This document shows, piece after piece, positions 14,318 to 22,175 of a stretch of 64,000 nucleotides of DNA (the first letter of the stretch is position 1; the number at the start of each line of letters is the position of its first letter). This DNA comes from an uncultured Oscillospiraceae bacterium (GTDB taxonomy: Bacteria; Bacillota; Clostridia; Oscillospirales; Ruminococcaceae), in NCBI GenBank assembly GCA_934466455.1, contig CAKSLF010000007.1:1-64000 (forward strand), in the 5' to 3' direction. The position numbers and the translations under genes were made by a program. Under the pieces are notes generated by a model that was not told where the DNA came from, searched no databases, and saw nothing but the letters and a program-made list of their open reading frames with translations.

Positions 14318-16822
14318 ATGCCTGTGTCAAAAGAACGCCCGGACTTTAATACAATTTATATTTCCGCCCGGCTTGAGGAAACGCTGAAAGAAATATCCCG
14401 CCGCCGGCTTACGGCAATAACCGCACCTATGGGGTATGGAAAAACAACTGCAATAAACTGGTTTTTAGCAAAGCGGGAAAAAAACAAAAAAGCCGTCGTT
14501 ATCCGAATAAACATCTATGCGGGAAGCATTTTGACCTTTTGGAAACGGGTTCAAAACGCCTTTGCGTATGCGGGCTTTGACCTTCTTTCGGAGTATCCGT
14601 GCCCTCCGGAAGAGGGGGAGGCGGCAATTTTTGCGGATGAGCTTTGCCGGGCATTTCTTTCCGAAAAGGAGTATTATATTTTTCTCGATGATTTTCATTT
14701 GCTTAACGAGGGCAGAGCAGGGTCTTTTATCGTAAATATATCCCTTTGCCTTCCGGAAAATGTGCATATAATTGTTGCCGGGCGGGACCGCTTTTTGATG
14801 GGCGAGGACATAGTCCGCCTTGGAAGCCGCCTGTACAGAATAGGTGCGGAGCAGCTTATGCTTACGGCAGGGGAAATTGATGAATATGCCTGCCGCTGCG
14901 GAATACTTCTCGATAAAGAGGAAACGGAACATCTTTTTCGCTTTAGCGAGGGGTGGTTTGCCGCAGTATATCTTGACCTTTGCGCAAGAAAAAAAGGCAG
15001 CGCACCGAATGAAGACGCCGATATTTATGATATGTTTACAAGTGCGCTTATAGAGCCGCTTTCATCTTCGGAGCGGGAGTTTATTGCGGCGATGAGCCTT
15101 GCGGACGAGTTTACTGCGGATATGGCAAAATATATTACGAAAAACATCTTTGCGGAGGAAATACTTTTCTCTCTTACGGAGCAAAACGCTTTTGCCGCAA
15201 GGCTTTCCGACGGAAAAACTTATCGCTTTCATCATTTGATGAGGGCGTGTGCCGGAAAAATATTCGACCGCTTTGACGAAAACCGCCGCATTGAATATTA
15301 TAACCGATATGGCGAATGGTATTTGCAAAACGGTCAGTACCTCCAGTCGTTCGACGCATTTGAGCACGGAAAAAACTATTCTGGTTGGCTTAAAGCAATA
15401 GAGAAGGATGTGGGAATTGCTCTTGCCTCATGCAGCCCGGAGGAGGTTCTGCGCCGGCTGGACCTTTGCCCGAAGGAGGCACTGGAGAATAACCCGAATG
15501 CGGTTCTTGTTCTTATGCGCAGGCTGTTTTCGTGGGGAAAATATAAGGAAATGCTGGAGCTTAAAGAGCTGCTGCTTTCTTCTGTGGAAAGCGGCTCTTT
15601 CTCCGATGAGGAAAAGGGCAATATTTCCGGCGAATGTGACCTTATAATGAGCTTTTTCTGTTACAATGACATAGAGGGCATGAGCCGCCTGCACCAAAGT
15701 GCCTGCAAAAAAATGACCCGTCCCGCTGCTTCGATAAAGACCTACGGCTCGTTCACATTCGGTTCTCCCTCCGTGCTTATGATGTTCCACAGAGCCCCCG
15801 GAGCAATGAAAAACGAGGTGGAAAGCATGAACACCGCAATGCCGTATTATTATAAAGTAACGCAAAAGCACGGCGCAGGCGCAGAGGCTGTTATGGAGGC
15901 GGAAGCGGATTTTTTGCGGGAGGATTTTTCCTCCGCAGGGCTTATGAATACAAAGGCACTTTTTGAGGCGGAGGAAAAAAACCAAAGATATATTATCCAA
16001 TGCTGTAATATGCTTTCTCTTCGTATATATATGGCAAAGCAGCTGAAGGATTCCCCGCCAAACCGGGAAAAAGAAAAGGAAAAGCTGATAAAACGGCACG
16101 ACCAAAACCTGTTTTTAACTCAGGACGCCGCTTTTGATTACTACTTTGCGCTGCTTCATAAGCCGGAAAAAATCTCCCCGGTTTTTTCGCAGCATAAGCT
16201 TGGCGCAGTTAATATTCTAAATCCGGCAAAGCCGATGATAATGATGATTGAAAATCAGGTGCTTCTTGCTCAGGAAAAGTACGAAAGCGTAATAGCAAGA
16301 AGCAATTCGCTGTTGGAAGCGTGCTCAGGGCTTAATTATGCACTTGTGGCTCTTCATATAAAAATACAGACCGCCGCCGCATATGAAATGCTCGGAAAGG
16401 AGCAGATTTCTGCAAGGCTTTTAGAGGAGGCTGCTGAAGAGGCAATTCCGGACGGCATAGTAATGCCCTTTGCGGAAAATTACGAATACATTGCGCCGGC
16501 GGTTAAAAGGCTTCTTGCGGGAAGATATTCGGAGTTTATGCAAAGAGCAGCTTCTGCGGGAAAAAGCAGTAAAAACCGCCGCAAGGCACTCTCAAAGGAA
16601 TATTGCGGTTCAGATATATCCCTTAAATTAAGCGAAAAGGAGCTGGAAATCGCCCGCCTTGCCGCAGAAAGGGCGACAAACAGAGAAATTGCGGAAAAGC
16701 TCTTCCTTTCCGAAGGAACCGTAAAACAATACATAAACAAAATCTATTCAAAGCTCGGAATAGAAGGGGATACCCGCACAAAGAGAAGGGAGCTTTATTT
16801 TCTGCTTAATGGAAAAAGCTAA
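14318..16822 (+). CDS. MalT-type STAND ATPase with LuxR HTH
   Basis: A large transcription activator of up to 834 residues. The N-terminal STAND NTPase has a Walker A APMGYGKTT at about 36-44 and a Walker B YIFLDD at about 120-126. A helical, TPR-like middle follows. The C-terminal LuxR-type HTH (about 770-834) includes LSEKELEIARLAAERATNRE and GTVKQYINKIYSKLG. These proteins activate transcription after binding a small ligand and ATP; the ligand is unknown here. ATG at 14318 is only 3 bases from GGGAGG, so the GTG at 14324 (8-base spacing) may be the real start. It is followed by its own terminator. Confidence 0.88.
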   Translation: MPVSKERPDFNTIYISARLEETLKEISRRRLTAITAPMGYGKTTAINWFLAKREKNKKAVVIRINIYAGSILTFWKRVQNAFAYAGFDLLSEYPCPPEEGEAAIFADELCRAFLSEKEYYIFLDDFHLLNEGRAGSFIVNISLCLPENVHIIVAGRDRFLMGEDIVRLGSRLYRIGAEQLMLTAGEIDEYACRCGILLDKEETEHLFRFSEGWFAAVYLDLCARKKGSAPNEDADIYDMFTSALIEPLSSSEREFIAAMSLADEFTADMAKYITKNIFAEEILFSLTEQNAFAARLSDGKTYRFHHLMRACAGKIFDRFDENRRIEYYNRYGEWYLQNGQYLQSFDAFEHGKNYSGWLKAIEKDVGIALASCSPEEVLRRLDLCPKEALENNPNAVLVLMRRLFSWGKYKEMLELKELLLSSVESGSFSDEEKGNISGECDLIMSFFCYNDIEGMSRLHQSACKKMTRPAASIKTYGSFTFGSPSVLMMFHRAPGAMKNEVESMNTAMPYYYKVTQKHGAGAEAVMEAEADFLREDFSSAGLMNTKALFEAEEKNQRYIIQCCNMLSLRIYMAKQLKDSPPNREKEKEKLIKRHDQNLFLTQDAAFDYYFALLHKPEKISPVFSQHKLGAVNILNPAKPMIMMIENQVLLAQEKYESVIARSNSLLEACSGLNYALVALHIKIQTAAAYEMLGKEQISARLLEEAAEEAIPDGIVMPFAENYEYIAPAVKRLLAGRYSEFMQRAASAGKSSKNRRKALSKEYCGSDISLKLSEKELEIARLAAERATNREIAEKLFLSEGTVKQYINKIYSKLGIEGDTRTKRRELYFLLNGKS

Positions 16823-16848
16823 CCTTTGGTTAATTCAGTTTATTGCTT

Positions 16849-16886
16849 ATCCACTGTATAATGTAATTGTACGGTGGATTTTTTTA
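16849..16886 (+). terminator. Terminator of the MalT-like gene
   Basis: ATCCACTGTA pairs with TACGGTGGAT (one G-T) and is followed by seven T. The loop region also contains a TATAAT (16857-16862), which could be a -10 box for the next gene, but no good -35 is seen. Confidence 0.75.
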
Positions 16887-16922
16887 TCCCGTGCAATTAA
16901 AAAGAAGAGGGGAGAGCGCAGA

Positions 16923-17183
16923 TTGAGGAGAGAATATATATCCGGTGTAAAGCCGCTTGAAAACCACATTCTTAAAATCGACTTTGTTTCGGGAAGCAGC
17001 GTGCTTCTTGATATGACACCGTTTATGGAAAAGCTTCGCTTCCGCCCGCTGAAAAAGCCTGAGGTTTGGAGCTCTGCCGAAACAAACGGGATTTTTGTCC
17101 GCTTCGGCGGTGTGGAAATCTCTCACGACGAAATTATCGAAATGGTCGAAGGACCGAATACGGAGGGTAATTATGAAAATTAA
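16923..17183 (+). CDS. DUF2442 small protein
   Basis: An 86-residue protein with the DUF2442 pattern: YISGVKPLENHILKIDF, FMEKLRFRPLKKPEVWSS, and IFVRFGGVEISHDEI. The family is of unknown function and is often encoded beside regulators or toxin-antitoxin genes. The frame is open further upstream, but that part spans a terminator hairpin. The best start is TTG at 16923, with AGGGGAG 8 bases upstream. Its last 11 bases overlap the next gene. Confidence 0.75.
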   Translation: MRREYISGVKPLENHILKIDFVSGSSVLLDMTPFMEKLRFRPLKKPEVWSSAETNGIFVRFGGVEISHDEIIEMVEGPNTEGNYEN

Positions 17184-17640
17184 AACAATTACAGCACTTC
17201 TTTTGGCACTGGTTATGTGCCTTTCCTTTGCCGCTTGCAGCAACAACAGCGACGAAGAAGATTATGGCGATGACAATGATGTTGCCGGTGCGGATTGGCG
17301 CACTTGGGGCATAATCGACAGCTACGAAACCATGTTTATGGGCAGCGACGAAGTAAACCTTTGCGTTTGCGTAAACGACGACGGCGCAGACTTCTACTAT
17401 GACGACGAAAGCCAGACCCTTTTCGCAAGCGTGGCGTTCCCCATGACCATAGAAAACGCCCGCAAACGCATAGACGGCATGAGCTTCGGCGACATCGACC
17501 AGGACGAAATCGGCGACTTTGTCATTTACTTCACCAACGAGGATACCGAGGATTACACCTTCATTTGGTACTGGGATGACAGCATCGAGCAGTTTGTGTT
17601 CAGCGAAGATGATTCAACCTTAGAACCCGAATGGGCGTGA
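17173..17640 (+). CDS. Small acidic lipoprotein
   Basis: A 155-residue exported lipoprotein. Residues 1-20 are a lipoprotein signal peptide ending in the lipobox LSFAAC. The mature part is very acidic (NNSDEEDYGDDNDV) and contains a DIDQDEIGDFVIYF segment like calcium-binding or FG-GAP loops. GGAGGG precedes ATG at 17173, which lies inside the end of the DUF2442 gene, so the two are coupled. The function is not known. The following broken gene encodes a similar lipoprotein. Confidence 0.8.
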   Translation: MKIKTITALLLALVMCLSFAACSNNSDEEDYGDDNDVAGADWRTWGIIDSYETMFMGSDEVNLCVCVNDDGADFYYDDESQTLFASVAFPMTIENARKRIDGMSFGDIDQDEIGDFVIYFTNEDTEDYTFIWYWDDSIEQFVFSEDDSTLEPEWA

Positions 17641-17652
17641 TAGGAGAAATAT

Positions 17653-18545
17653 ATAAATAAATTCAGCAAAATAGCCGCACTTTTGCTTGCGCTTGTTTTG
17701 GCGCTTTCGCTTACTGCGTGCAGCGGCAACAGCGACGACGACTACGACAGCGATTACGGCGAAAGCTATTACGATAACGGGGACGAGGAATCCTCCGGCG
17801 TTTTGGCTTCCGACCTTAACGGAACATGGTCGAGCGAATGCGGAAACATTCTCGAGCTTGATTTCGACAGCGAAACCTACTATTACGAAACCTTCTACGG
17901 TCGTGGCGGAGCGGGCGAGTGCGGAATTTACGACGGTCGCCCCATGATGGATTTTGACGGCTTCCTCTACGATTTTGAGCTCAGCGAGGACGGGCTTGTG
18001 CTCCGCCAAAACGGCTCCTCCACCGACGAAAAAGCATCGAATCCCTTGACGGGATGACCTTCGTTCGCAACGGAAATGTTTCCGCATATGTGAACGAAAT
18101 CGGCGATATAGCGGGCTACTGGACCGATAACGAGGGCGAAAGCCTCTATATCGAGGATTCCGACAGCACCTATGCCGCACAAACCGCCGACGGAGCGCAG
18201 AGCGTTGGTACCGTTGGCGACGACCACAACGGTAAAGGTATTTATCTTTACCTCAACGGAAAAGCATATGTCGGCGTTTCTCTTGACGAAAACCGCCTGA
18301 AGTTCTATTTTGTTCCCACCGATGCTTACGCACCGGACGGAACCTTCGAGTGCGTTCTCTATTGCGACGGTCAGATTGAGGCGAACACCAACCCCGAAAA
18401 CGCAAAATACTGGTGCGACGAATTTGGCGGCGTGTGGTATTATGACGGTGTCGGAATTACCTATCTCGGCGACGACTACACAATCAGCGAGGACGCTTCC
18501 GAGCTGTACGACGCAGACGGAAACTACATCCGTGGGCTTTGGTAA
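17653..18545 (+). pseudogene. Broken lipoprotein gene: lost start codon and frameshift
   Basis: The 5' part encodes a lipoprotein signal peptide (NKFSKIAALLLALVLALS, then LTAC) and an acidic linker. The frame ends at 18057, while the rest of the protein continues in another frame (from about 18030 to 18545: SLDGMTFVRNGN, EIGDIAGYW, GGVWYYDGVGITYLGDDY). One extra A in the A5 run at 18029-18033 would join the halves. In addition, the codon at the expected start (17653) is ATA, 6 bases after AGGAG, and no ATG/GTG/TTG is there. Two lesions suggest decay; programmed slippage on the A run or assembly errors are alternatives. Confidence 0.75.
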
Positions 18546-18563
18546 CCCGCCGGAGGAGAATTT

Positions 18564-19721
18564 ATGAAATTCATAAAAAAGCTTTTTGGATTTGAAAGCC
18601 CGTATTCATGGACAAAGTGGCTGCGCATTTCCTTTGCGGTGCTTGGACTTGGAATTGCGGCAATGCCTGTGATTTTGTTTGGTGATTACAGCTTGGGAAG
18701 TCTGATTTTTACCGTTATTCTTGGTATTCCCGCAATTTTTATCGGAATAGGCGTTGCAATGCTTATCGGCCTTGTTATTGGCAAAATTTTCGGTGCAAAA
18801 AAACAAAAACAAAGCAGAGAGAAAATTGAGGCAAGCGGAAGAGAGGACCTAAAGCTCCTCGATAAAAATCGTTTCGCCGCACAGGGAAGCACTCTTGCCG
18901 CAGGAGTTGTCGAAAAAATTTTTGGCATAATCTGCATTATTCTGGTACTGCTTGCGGTGTTCGGTGCCGTTCCGTGGTGGCTTTGCCTTGCAATAGGGCT
19001 TGTGCTCGGAATTATTGCGGAAGCAATCGCAGCACCGGCAAGAAAGCGTGCGGCACGGTACAAAAGCGATTTCAGCGAAACTGTGGTACGCCGCAGTCTG
19101 GAAACCTCCGGCATGAGAAATATTGTTTATCAGCCGCTGCGCAGCATTGAAAAATCCTCGGCGGATGAAAGCGGGCTTTTCGGCGAGTTTGAACATATGG
19201 AGGGAAGCGAATATCTTTCCGCAGAATATTACGGCTGTGCTTTTCGCCTTTCAAATGTTATACTGCAAAACAAGCACAGCAGAGTCGACGGGGAGGGAAA
19301 TGTCTACACCTTTTGGCAAACCTTTGCAAAAGGCGTCCTTATGGTGTTCTATGGCGCATACAGTGCAGAAAGCCCGATTATGCTTTTCGACAAAAGGATT
19401 CGCAAAAAGGGCGGAACAACAACCGGAAACGAAGAAATCGACAAAAGATTTACAATGTATTCTGATAACGCCGCAGTTGCGGAAGATGTTCTTTCGCCTG
19501 CGGTGCTCAATGGGATTATCGGTGCGGCGGCGCAGATAAAAGCTCCTGTCGGAATTTCTTTCTGTAATGGCAGGCTTTATTTTATGATTTATGACAGGGA
19601 GTTTTTCACATCTGAGGCTGTCGGCGACAAAACGCTTTTGGAGCAGCAGCACGGAGTGGACGAGGATATTGATATTATAAGAGCAGCCGCACAAAATTTG
19701 AGCACCGTGCTCAAATTTTAA
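18564..19721 (+). CDS. DUF3137 membrane protein
   Basis: A 385-residue protein with about four membrane segments in residues 15-75 and 110-155. A cytoplasmic DUF3137-like domain follows: FGEFEHMEGSEYLSAEYYG, MLFDKRIRKK, RFTMYSDNAAVAEDVLSP and GISFCNGRLYFMIYDREFF. The function is unknown in the family. GGAGGAG precedes the ATG. It lies 18 bp after the broken lipoprotein gene and may be in the same operon. Confidence 0.8.
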   Translation: MKFIKKLFGFESPYSWTKWLRISFAVLGLGIAAMPVILFGDYSLGSLIFTVILGIPAIFIGIGVAMLIGLVIGKIFGAKKQKQSREKIEASGREDLKLLDKNRFAAQGSTLAAGVVEKIFGIICIILVLLAVFGAVPWWLCLAIGLVLGIIAEAIAAPARKRAARYKSDFSETVVRRSLETSGMRNIVYQPLRSIEKSSADESGLFGEFEHMEGSEYLSAEYYGCAFRLSNVILQNKHSRVDGEGNVYTFWQTFAKGVLMVFYGAYSAESPIMLFDKRIRKKGGTTTGNEEIDKRFTMYSDNAAVAEDVLSPAVLNGIIGAAAQIKAPVGISFCNGRLYFMIYDREFFTSEAVGDKTLLEQQHGVDEDIDIIRAAAQNLSTVLKF

Positions 19722-19781
19722 TACACAACGGCATTACGGCAAGCACCGTGCTCAAAATTAAAAGCAAAGGGGATTTTTTAC

Positions 19782-19961
19782 ATGGAATTTTGGCTTTCCT
19801 GCGTACTTTTTGCGGCTTGCGCCGCTGCGGCGGTGCTTTCCGCAAAATTTATAAAAAAACGCAGCGTAAAAATTGTCTGTACGGTTGTTTTTTCGCTTCT
19901 CGCAGCGGTTTTTGCACTGTATTCCGCCGCAGCGGTTATTCTTGTTTCGGCGGTGGATTGA
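19782..19961 (+). CDS. Small two-helix membrane protein
   Basis: A 59-residue protein starting MEFWLSCVLFAACAAAAV with two hydrophobic helices (about 3-22 and 31-56) separated by the basic turn KFIKKRSVK. The AAAGGGG ribosome binding site lies about 10 bases upstream of ATG at 19782. The function is unknown. It closes the MalT-like/lipoprotein gene group and is followed by a terminator. Confidence 0.7.
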   Translation: MEFWLSCVLFAACAAAAVLSAKFIKKRSVKIVCTVVFSLLAAVFALYSAAAVILVSAVD

Positions 19962-19992
19962 AAATAGACGAACCGATATGCAAATAAAAAAA

Positions 19993-20025
19993 GCATCGCC
20001 TATATCGGTTAAGTATAGGCGGTGC
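19993..20025 (+). terminator. Terminator after the small membrane protein
   Basis: GCATCGCCTATA pairs with TATAGGCGGTGC (one G-T), followed by TTTTATT. Confidence 0.85.
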
Positions 20026-20163
20026 TTTTATTCGTAAAAGCCGTTTTAAAGCTTTTTGCGGAAATTTTATCCGTTTTTCAAATCTATAATTACCACTGAT
20101 AATTTTGCCCGCACAGGTCAAAATAATGTTGCAAACGCAAAACGAAAAAGGAGTGTAAAATCA

Positions 20164-20340
20164 ATGTCCAACAAGCAGGCTAAAGAAGCTCTTGAAAGAT
20201 TCAAGCAGGAAGCTGCAAACGAAGTAGGCGTTAACCTCAAAAACGGCTACAACGGTGACCTTACCTCCCGCCAGGCTGGTTCCATCGGCGGTCAGATGGT
20301 CAAAAAGATGATCGAGTCCTACGAGAACACCATGAAATAA
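20164..20340 (+). CDS. Alpha/beta-type small acid-soluble spore protein
   Basis: A 58-residue DNA-binding protein that coats and protects spore DNA. The conserved C-terminal half reads GDLTSRQAGSIGGQMVKKMI, and the N-terminal helix is KQAKEALERFKQEAANEVGV. The start is ATG at 20164 with AAAGGAGTG upstream. The sequence around ANEVGV stands where the germination protease usually cuts. It shows that the organism makes endospores. A forespore promoter is expected but I could not identify a clear one. Confidence 0.95.
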   Translation: MSNKQAKEALERFKQEAANEVGVNLKNGYNGDLTSRQAGSIGGQMVKKMIESYENTMK

Positions 20341-20354
20341 GGTCCTCGACCAAA

Positions 20355-20388
20355 GCAAAAAATCCCGCCGAACGGCGGGATTTTTTGC
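20355..20388. terminator. Bidirectional terminator between SASP and coat-like genes
   Basis: AAAAAATCCCGCCG and CGGCGGGATTTTTT pair around AA. T runs exist on both strands. The same stem occurs at 21632-21661. Confidence 0.9.
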
Positions 20389-20396
20389 TTATGGGA

Positions 20397-21191
20397 TTAC
20401 TTGCAGCCGCAAGAACAGGTACCGGAAGCGTTATTTTCAAGCCGCGGCGGGAAAAATTCGTTTGTCGGGAACTTTATATGCTTGAAAACCTCGCAAGGAT
20501 CGTCTGTGGTAGTTACACACTCTTTGCCCGGAATACAAAAATCGTATGCTGGAATAAGCATTTGTACACGGCGTTCCAGCTGAACAATGGTGAAAAGCCC
20601 AAGGGTTGTAAGAACTCTTCTGTTGCCGGAGGTGACAAAGTCACCGTCAAAAAGGCACGATACGCTTGCCGGCAGGTTTATTTCGCAACAGTCGCAGCAA
20701 TCACAGCAGTTGTTTTCCGCAATGCGGCTGTTAAGCACGATTGGCGAAACAACCTGAACAACGGCACGGGGAGTATCGGTCGTTCTGCCGACGGAATCAC
20801 AGGTTTCAGAGTTAAATACTTTTACATTGCCCTCGCTGCCATACAGGATTACCTTTTTGGAGAAGAATGCAACGCCGGAAACGCTGTCTGCTGTGGAAAC
20901 GGGCGTATAGTATGCGGAAAGGTTTACAAGGAAGTAGAAAGTCATATCGACGGAATAAAACCCTCTGTTAAACGGAATTGGTTCAACCTCAAGGCACACA
21001 TTAAGTACTTCGACGCTTTTTGCTTTTACGGTAAGCGCACGGTCGATTTTTGCCTGCTCTGCGGCGGTAAAATACACCTGAAGATCTTCAAGGCAATCCT
21101 TATCGCTGCAGGAATCGTACACTCTGCCTGCGTCGATACATACTGCCTCCTTAAATCCGGCAGCGTTAGCGTTTATATTTTGTTCTGCCAT
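20397..21191 (-). CDS. Cysteine-rich protein, probable spore-associated
   Basis: A 264-residue protein without signal peptide or membrane helix. It contains a striking CCDCCDCC run at about residue 163, a C-terminal CSCGCK, and scattered cysteines (CSDKDCLEDL, CETC-like pairs). Segments such as AVCIDAGRVYDSCS and FNRGFYSVDMTFYF look like a family conserved in spore-forming Clostridia, but no function is established to my knowledge. It converges with the spore DNA-protecting protein gene, so a role in the spore coat or exosporium is inferred. GGGG precedes the ATG. Confidence 0.65.
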   Translation of the reverse strand: MAEQNINANAAGFKEAVCIDAGRVYDSCSDKDCLEDLQVYFTAAEQAKIDRALTVKAKSVEVLNVCLEVEPIPFNRGFYSVDMTFYFLVNLSAYYTPVSTADSVSGVAFFSKKVILYGSEGNVKVFNSETCDSVGRTTDTPRAVVQVVSPIVLNSRIAENNCCDCCDCCEINLPASVSCLFDGDFVTSGNRRVLTTLGLFTIVQLERRVQMLIPAYDFCIPGKECVTTTDDPCEVFKHIKFPTNEFFPPRLENNASGTCSCGCK

Positions 21192-21289
21192 AAATTATCC
21201 CCCTATCATAATTGATAAAGCTGCGCCCGCTTTGCTAAAAAAGGAGGCACACTTAATATATTTTATGATAAAAGGGCGTATTTGTTCAC

Positions 21290-21529
21290 TTATTGCGCCA
21301 TATCCGAAATAACATCCGCAAGGTGGATGGGTCTTAAAGCGGATTTTGAAAAATGCATGGCAGCATTTTCCGCTTTTTCTTTGCATTTCCCCAAACAGGC
21401 GGTTTCGTCCTCATCTCCTCCGGGTATGTAGGCTTCTATAAAATAGTTATCGTTTTTTTCGTATAGCAGATAGTTTATGTCAAAATTTCTGTCGGTTTCT
21501 TCGGATGCTTCAAAACAGGCTGTATACAT
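21290..21529 (-). CDS. Small protein, DUF6514-like
   Basis: A 79-residue soluble protein. The C-terminal RPIHLADVISDMAQ and the early INYLLYEKNDNYFIEAYIP resemble small Clostridia proteins of the DUF6514 type; function unknown. AAGGAAG lies 8 bases upstream of the ATG. It is transcribed leftward in line with the cysteine-rich gene, 98 bp away. Confidence 0.6.
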   Translation of the reverse strand: MYTACFEASEETDRNFDINYLLYEKNDNYFIEAYIPGGDEDETACLGKCKEKAENAAMHFSKSALRPIHLADVISDMAQ

Positions 21530-21631
21530 TTTATGCGCTTCCTTTCGGATTTATATTGTAATTTGATTATAAGCCGAAAACCCGCATAAATCCACAGGAA
21601 AAATATTCCCCGGTTTATAGTGTGCGACACA

Positions 21632-21661
21632 AAAAAATCCCGCCGTTCGGCGGGATTTTTT
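21632..21661 (-). terminator. Terminator of cytidine deaminase
   Basis: AAAAAATCCCGCCG pairs with CGGCGGGATTTTTT around TT, with T runs on both strands. The stem is the same as at 20355-20388. Confidence 0.9.
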
Positions 21662-21674
21662 GCTTATATGCTCT

Positions 21675-22088
21675 TTATTTGTGCAGGTCCTCTTCGGTAA
21701 AAGCGTGGGGGAGAATGTCATCAAGGGAATATTCTCTTATCTCGTCCTCGCTTTTTGCAATGTATATTTTGAAGTCCCGCCCGCAAAACTCGGCTATAAC
21801 CTGGCGGCATACTCCGCACGGAAAGCAGAAATCCTCCGGCGGTGCTCCGGCGGGACCGCCTACAACGGCAATTGCGGCAAAATCACGCTCGCCTTCGCTT
21901 ACTGCCTTAAAAATTGCGGTGCGTTCGGCACAGTTTGTGGGAGTGTAGGAGGCGTTTTCAATATTGCACCCGCAAAAAACTTTGCCGTTTTTACAAAGCA
22001 AAGCCGCTCCTACATTAAAATGCGAATAAGGGGTATAGGAAAATTCCCTTGCGGCAAGGGCTTTTCTAACAAGCTCTTTTTTATCCGT
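21675..22088 (-). CDS. cdd: Cytidine deaminase
   Basis: A zinc enzyme that deaminates cytidine and deoxycytidine. The CAERTA motif supplies the zinc cysteine and the catalytic glutamate, and PCGVCRQ supplies two further cysteines. The frame extends to TTG at 22148, but that codon overlaps the -35 of a promoter. GGAGG (22100-22096) lies 7 bases before ACG at 22088, which gives a normal 137-residue protein starting DKKELVRKAL. No ATG, GTG or TTG exists there, so the start is either ACG or unresolved. The gene fits the pyrimidine salvage genes at the right end of the window. Confidence 0.9.
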   Translation of the reverse strand, partial: TDKKELVRKALAAREFSYTPYSHFNVGAALLCKNGKVFCGCNIENASYTPTNCAERTAIFKAVSEGERDFAAIAVVGGPAGAPPEDFCFPCGVCRQVIAEFCGRDFKIYIAKSEDEIREYSLDDILPHAFTEEDLHK

Positions 22089-22119
22089 AAAAATTCCTCC
22101 TTTGTGCTTTTCTAATGCA

Positions 22120-22148
22120 ATGCTATCACATATTTGGGCAATAGTCAA
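22120..22148 (-). promoter_or_regulatory. Promoter of cdd
   Basis: On the minus strand TTGACT (22148-22143) and TAGCAT (22125-22120) with 17-bp spacing. Confidence 0.6.
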
Positions 22149-22175
22149 GGCGAAAAGAGGCGAGGAAGGATATTG

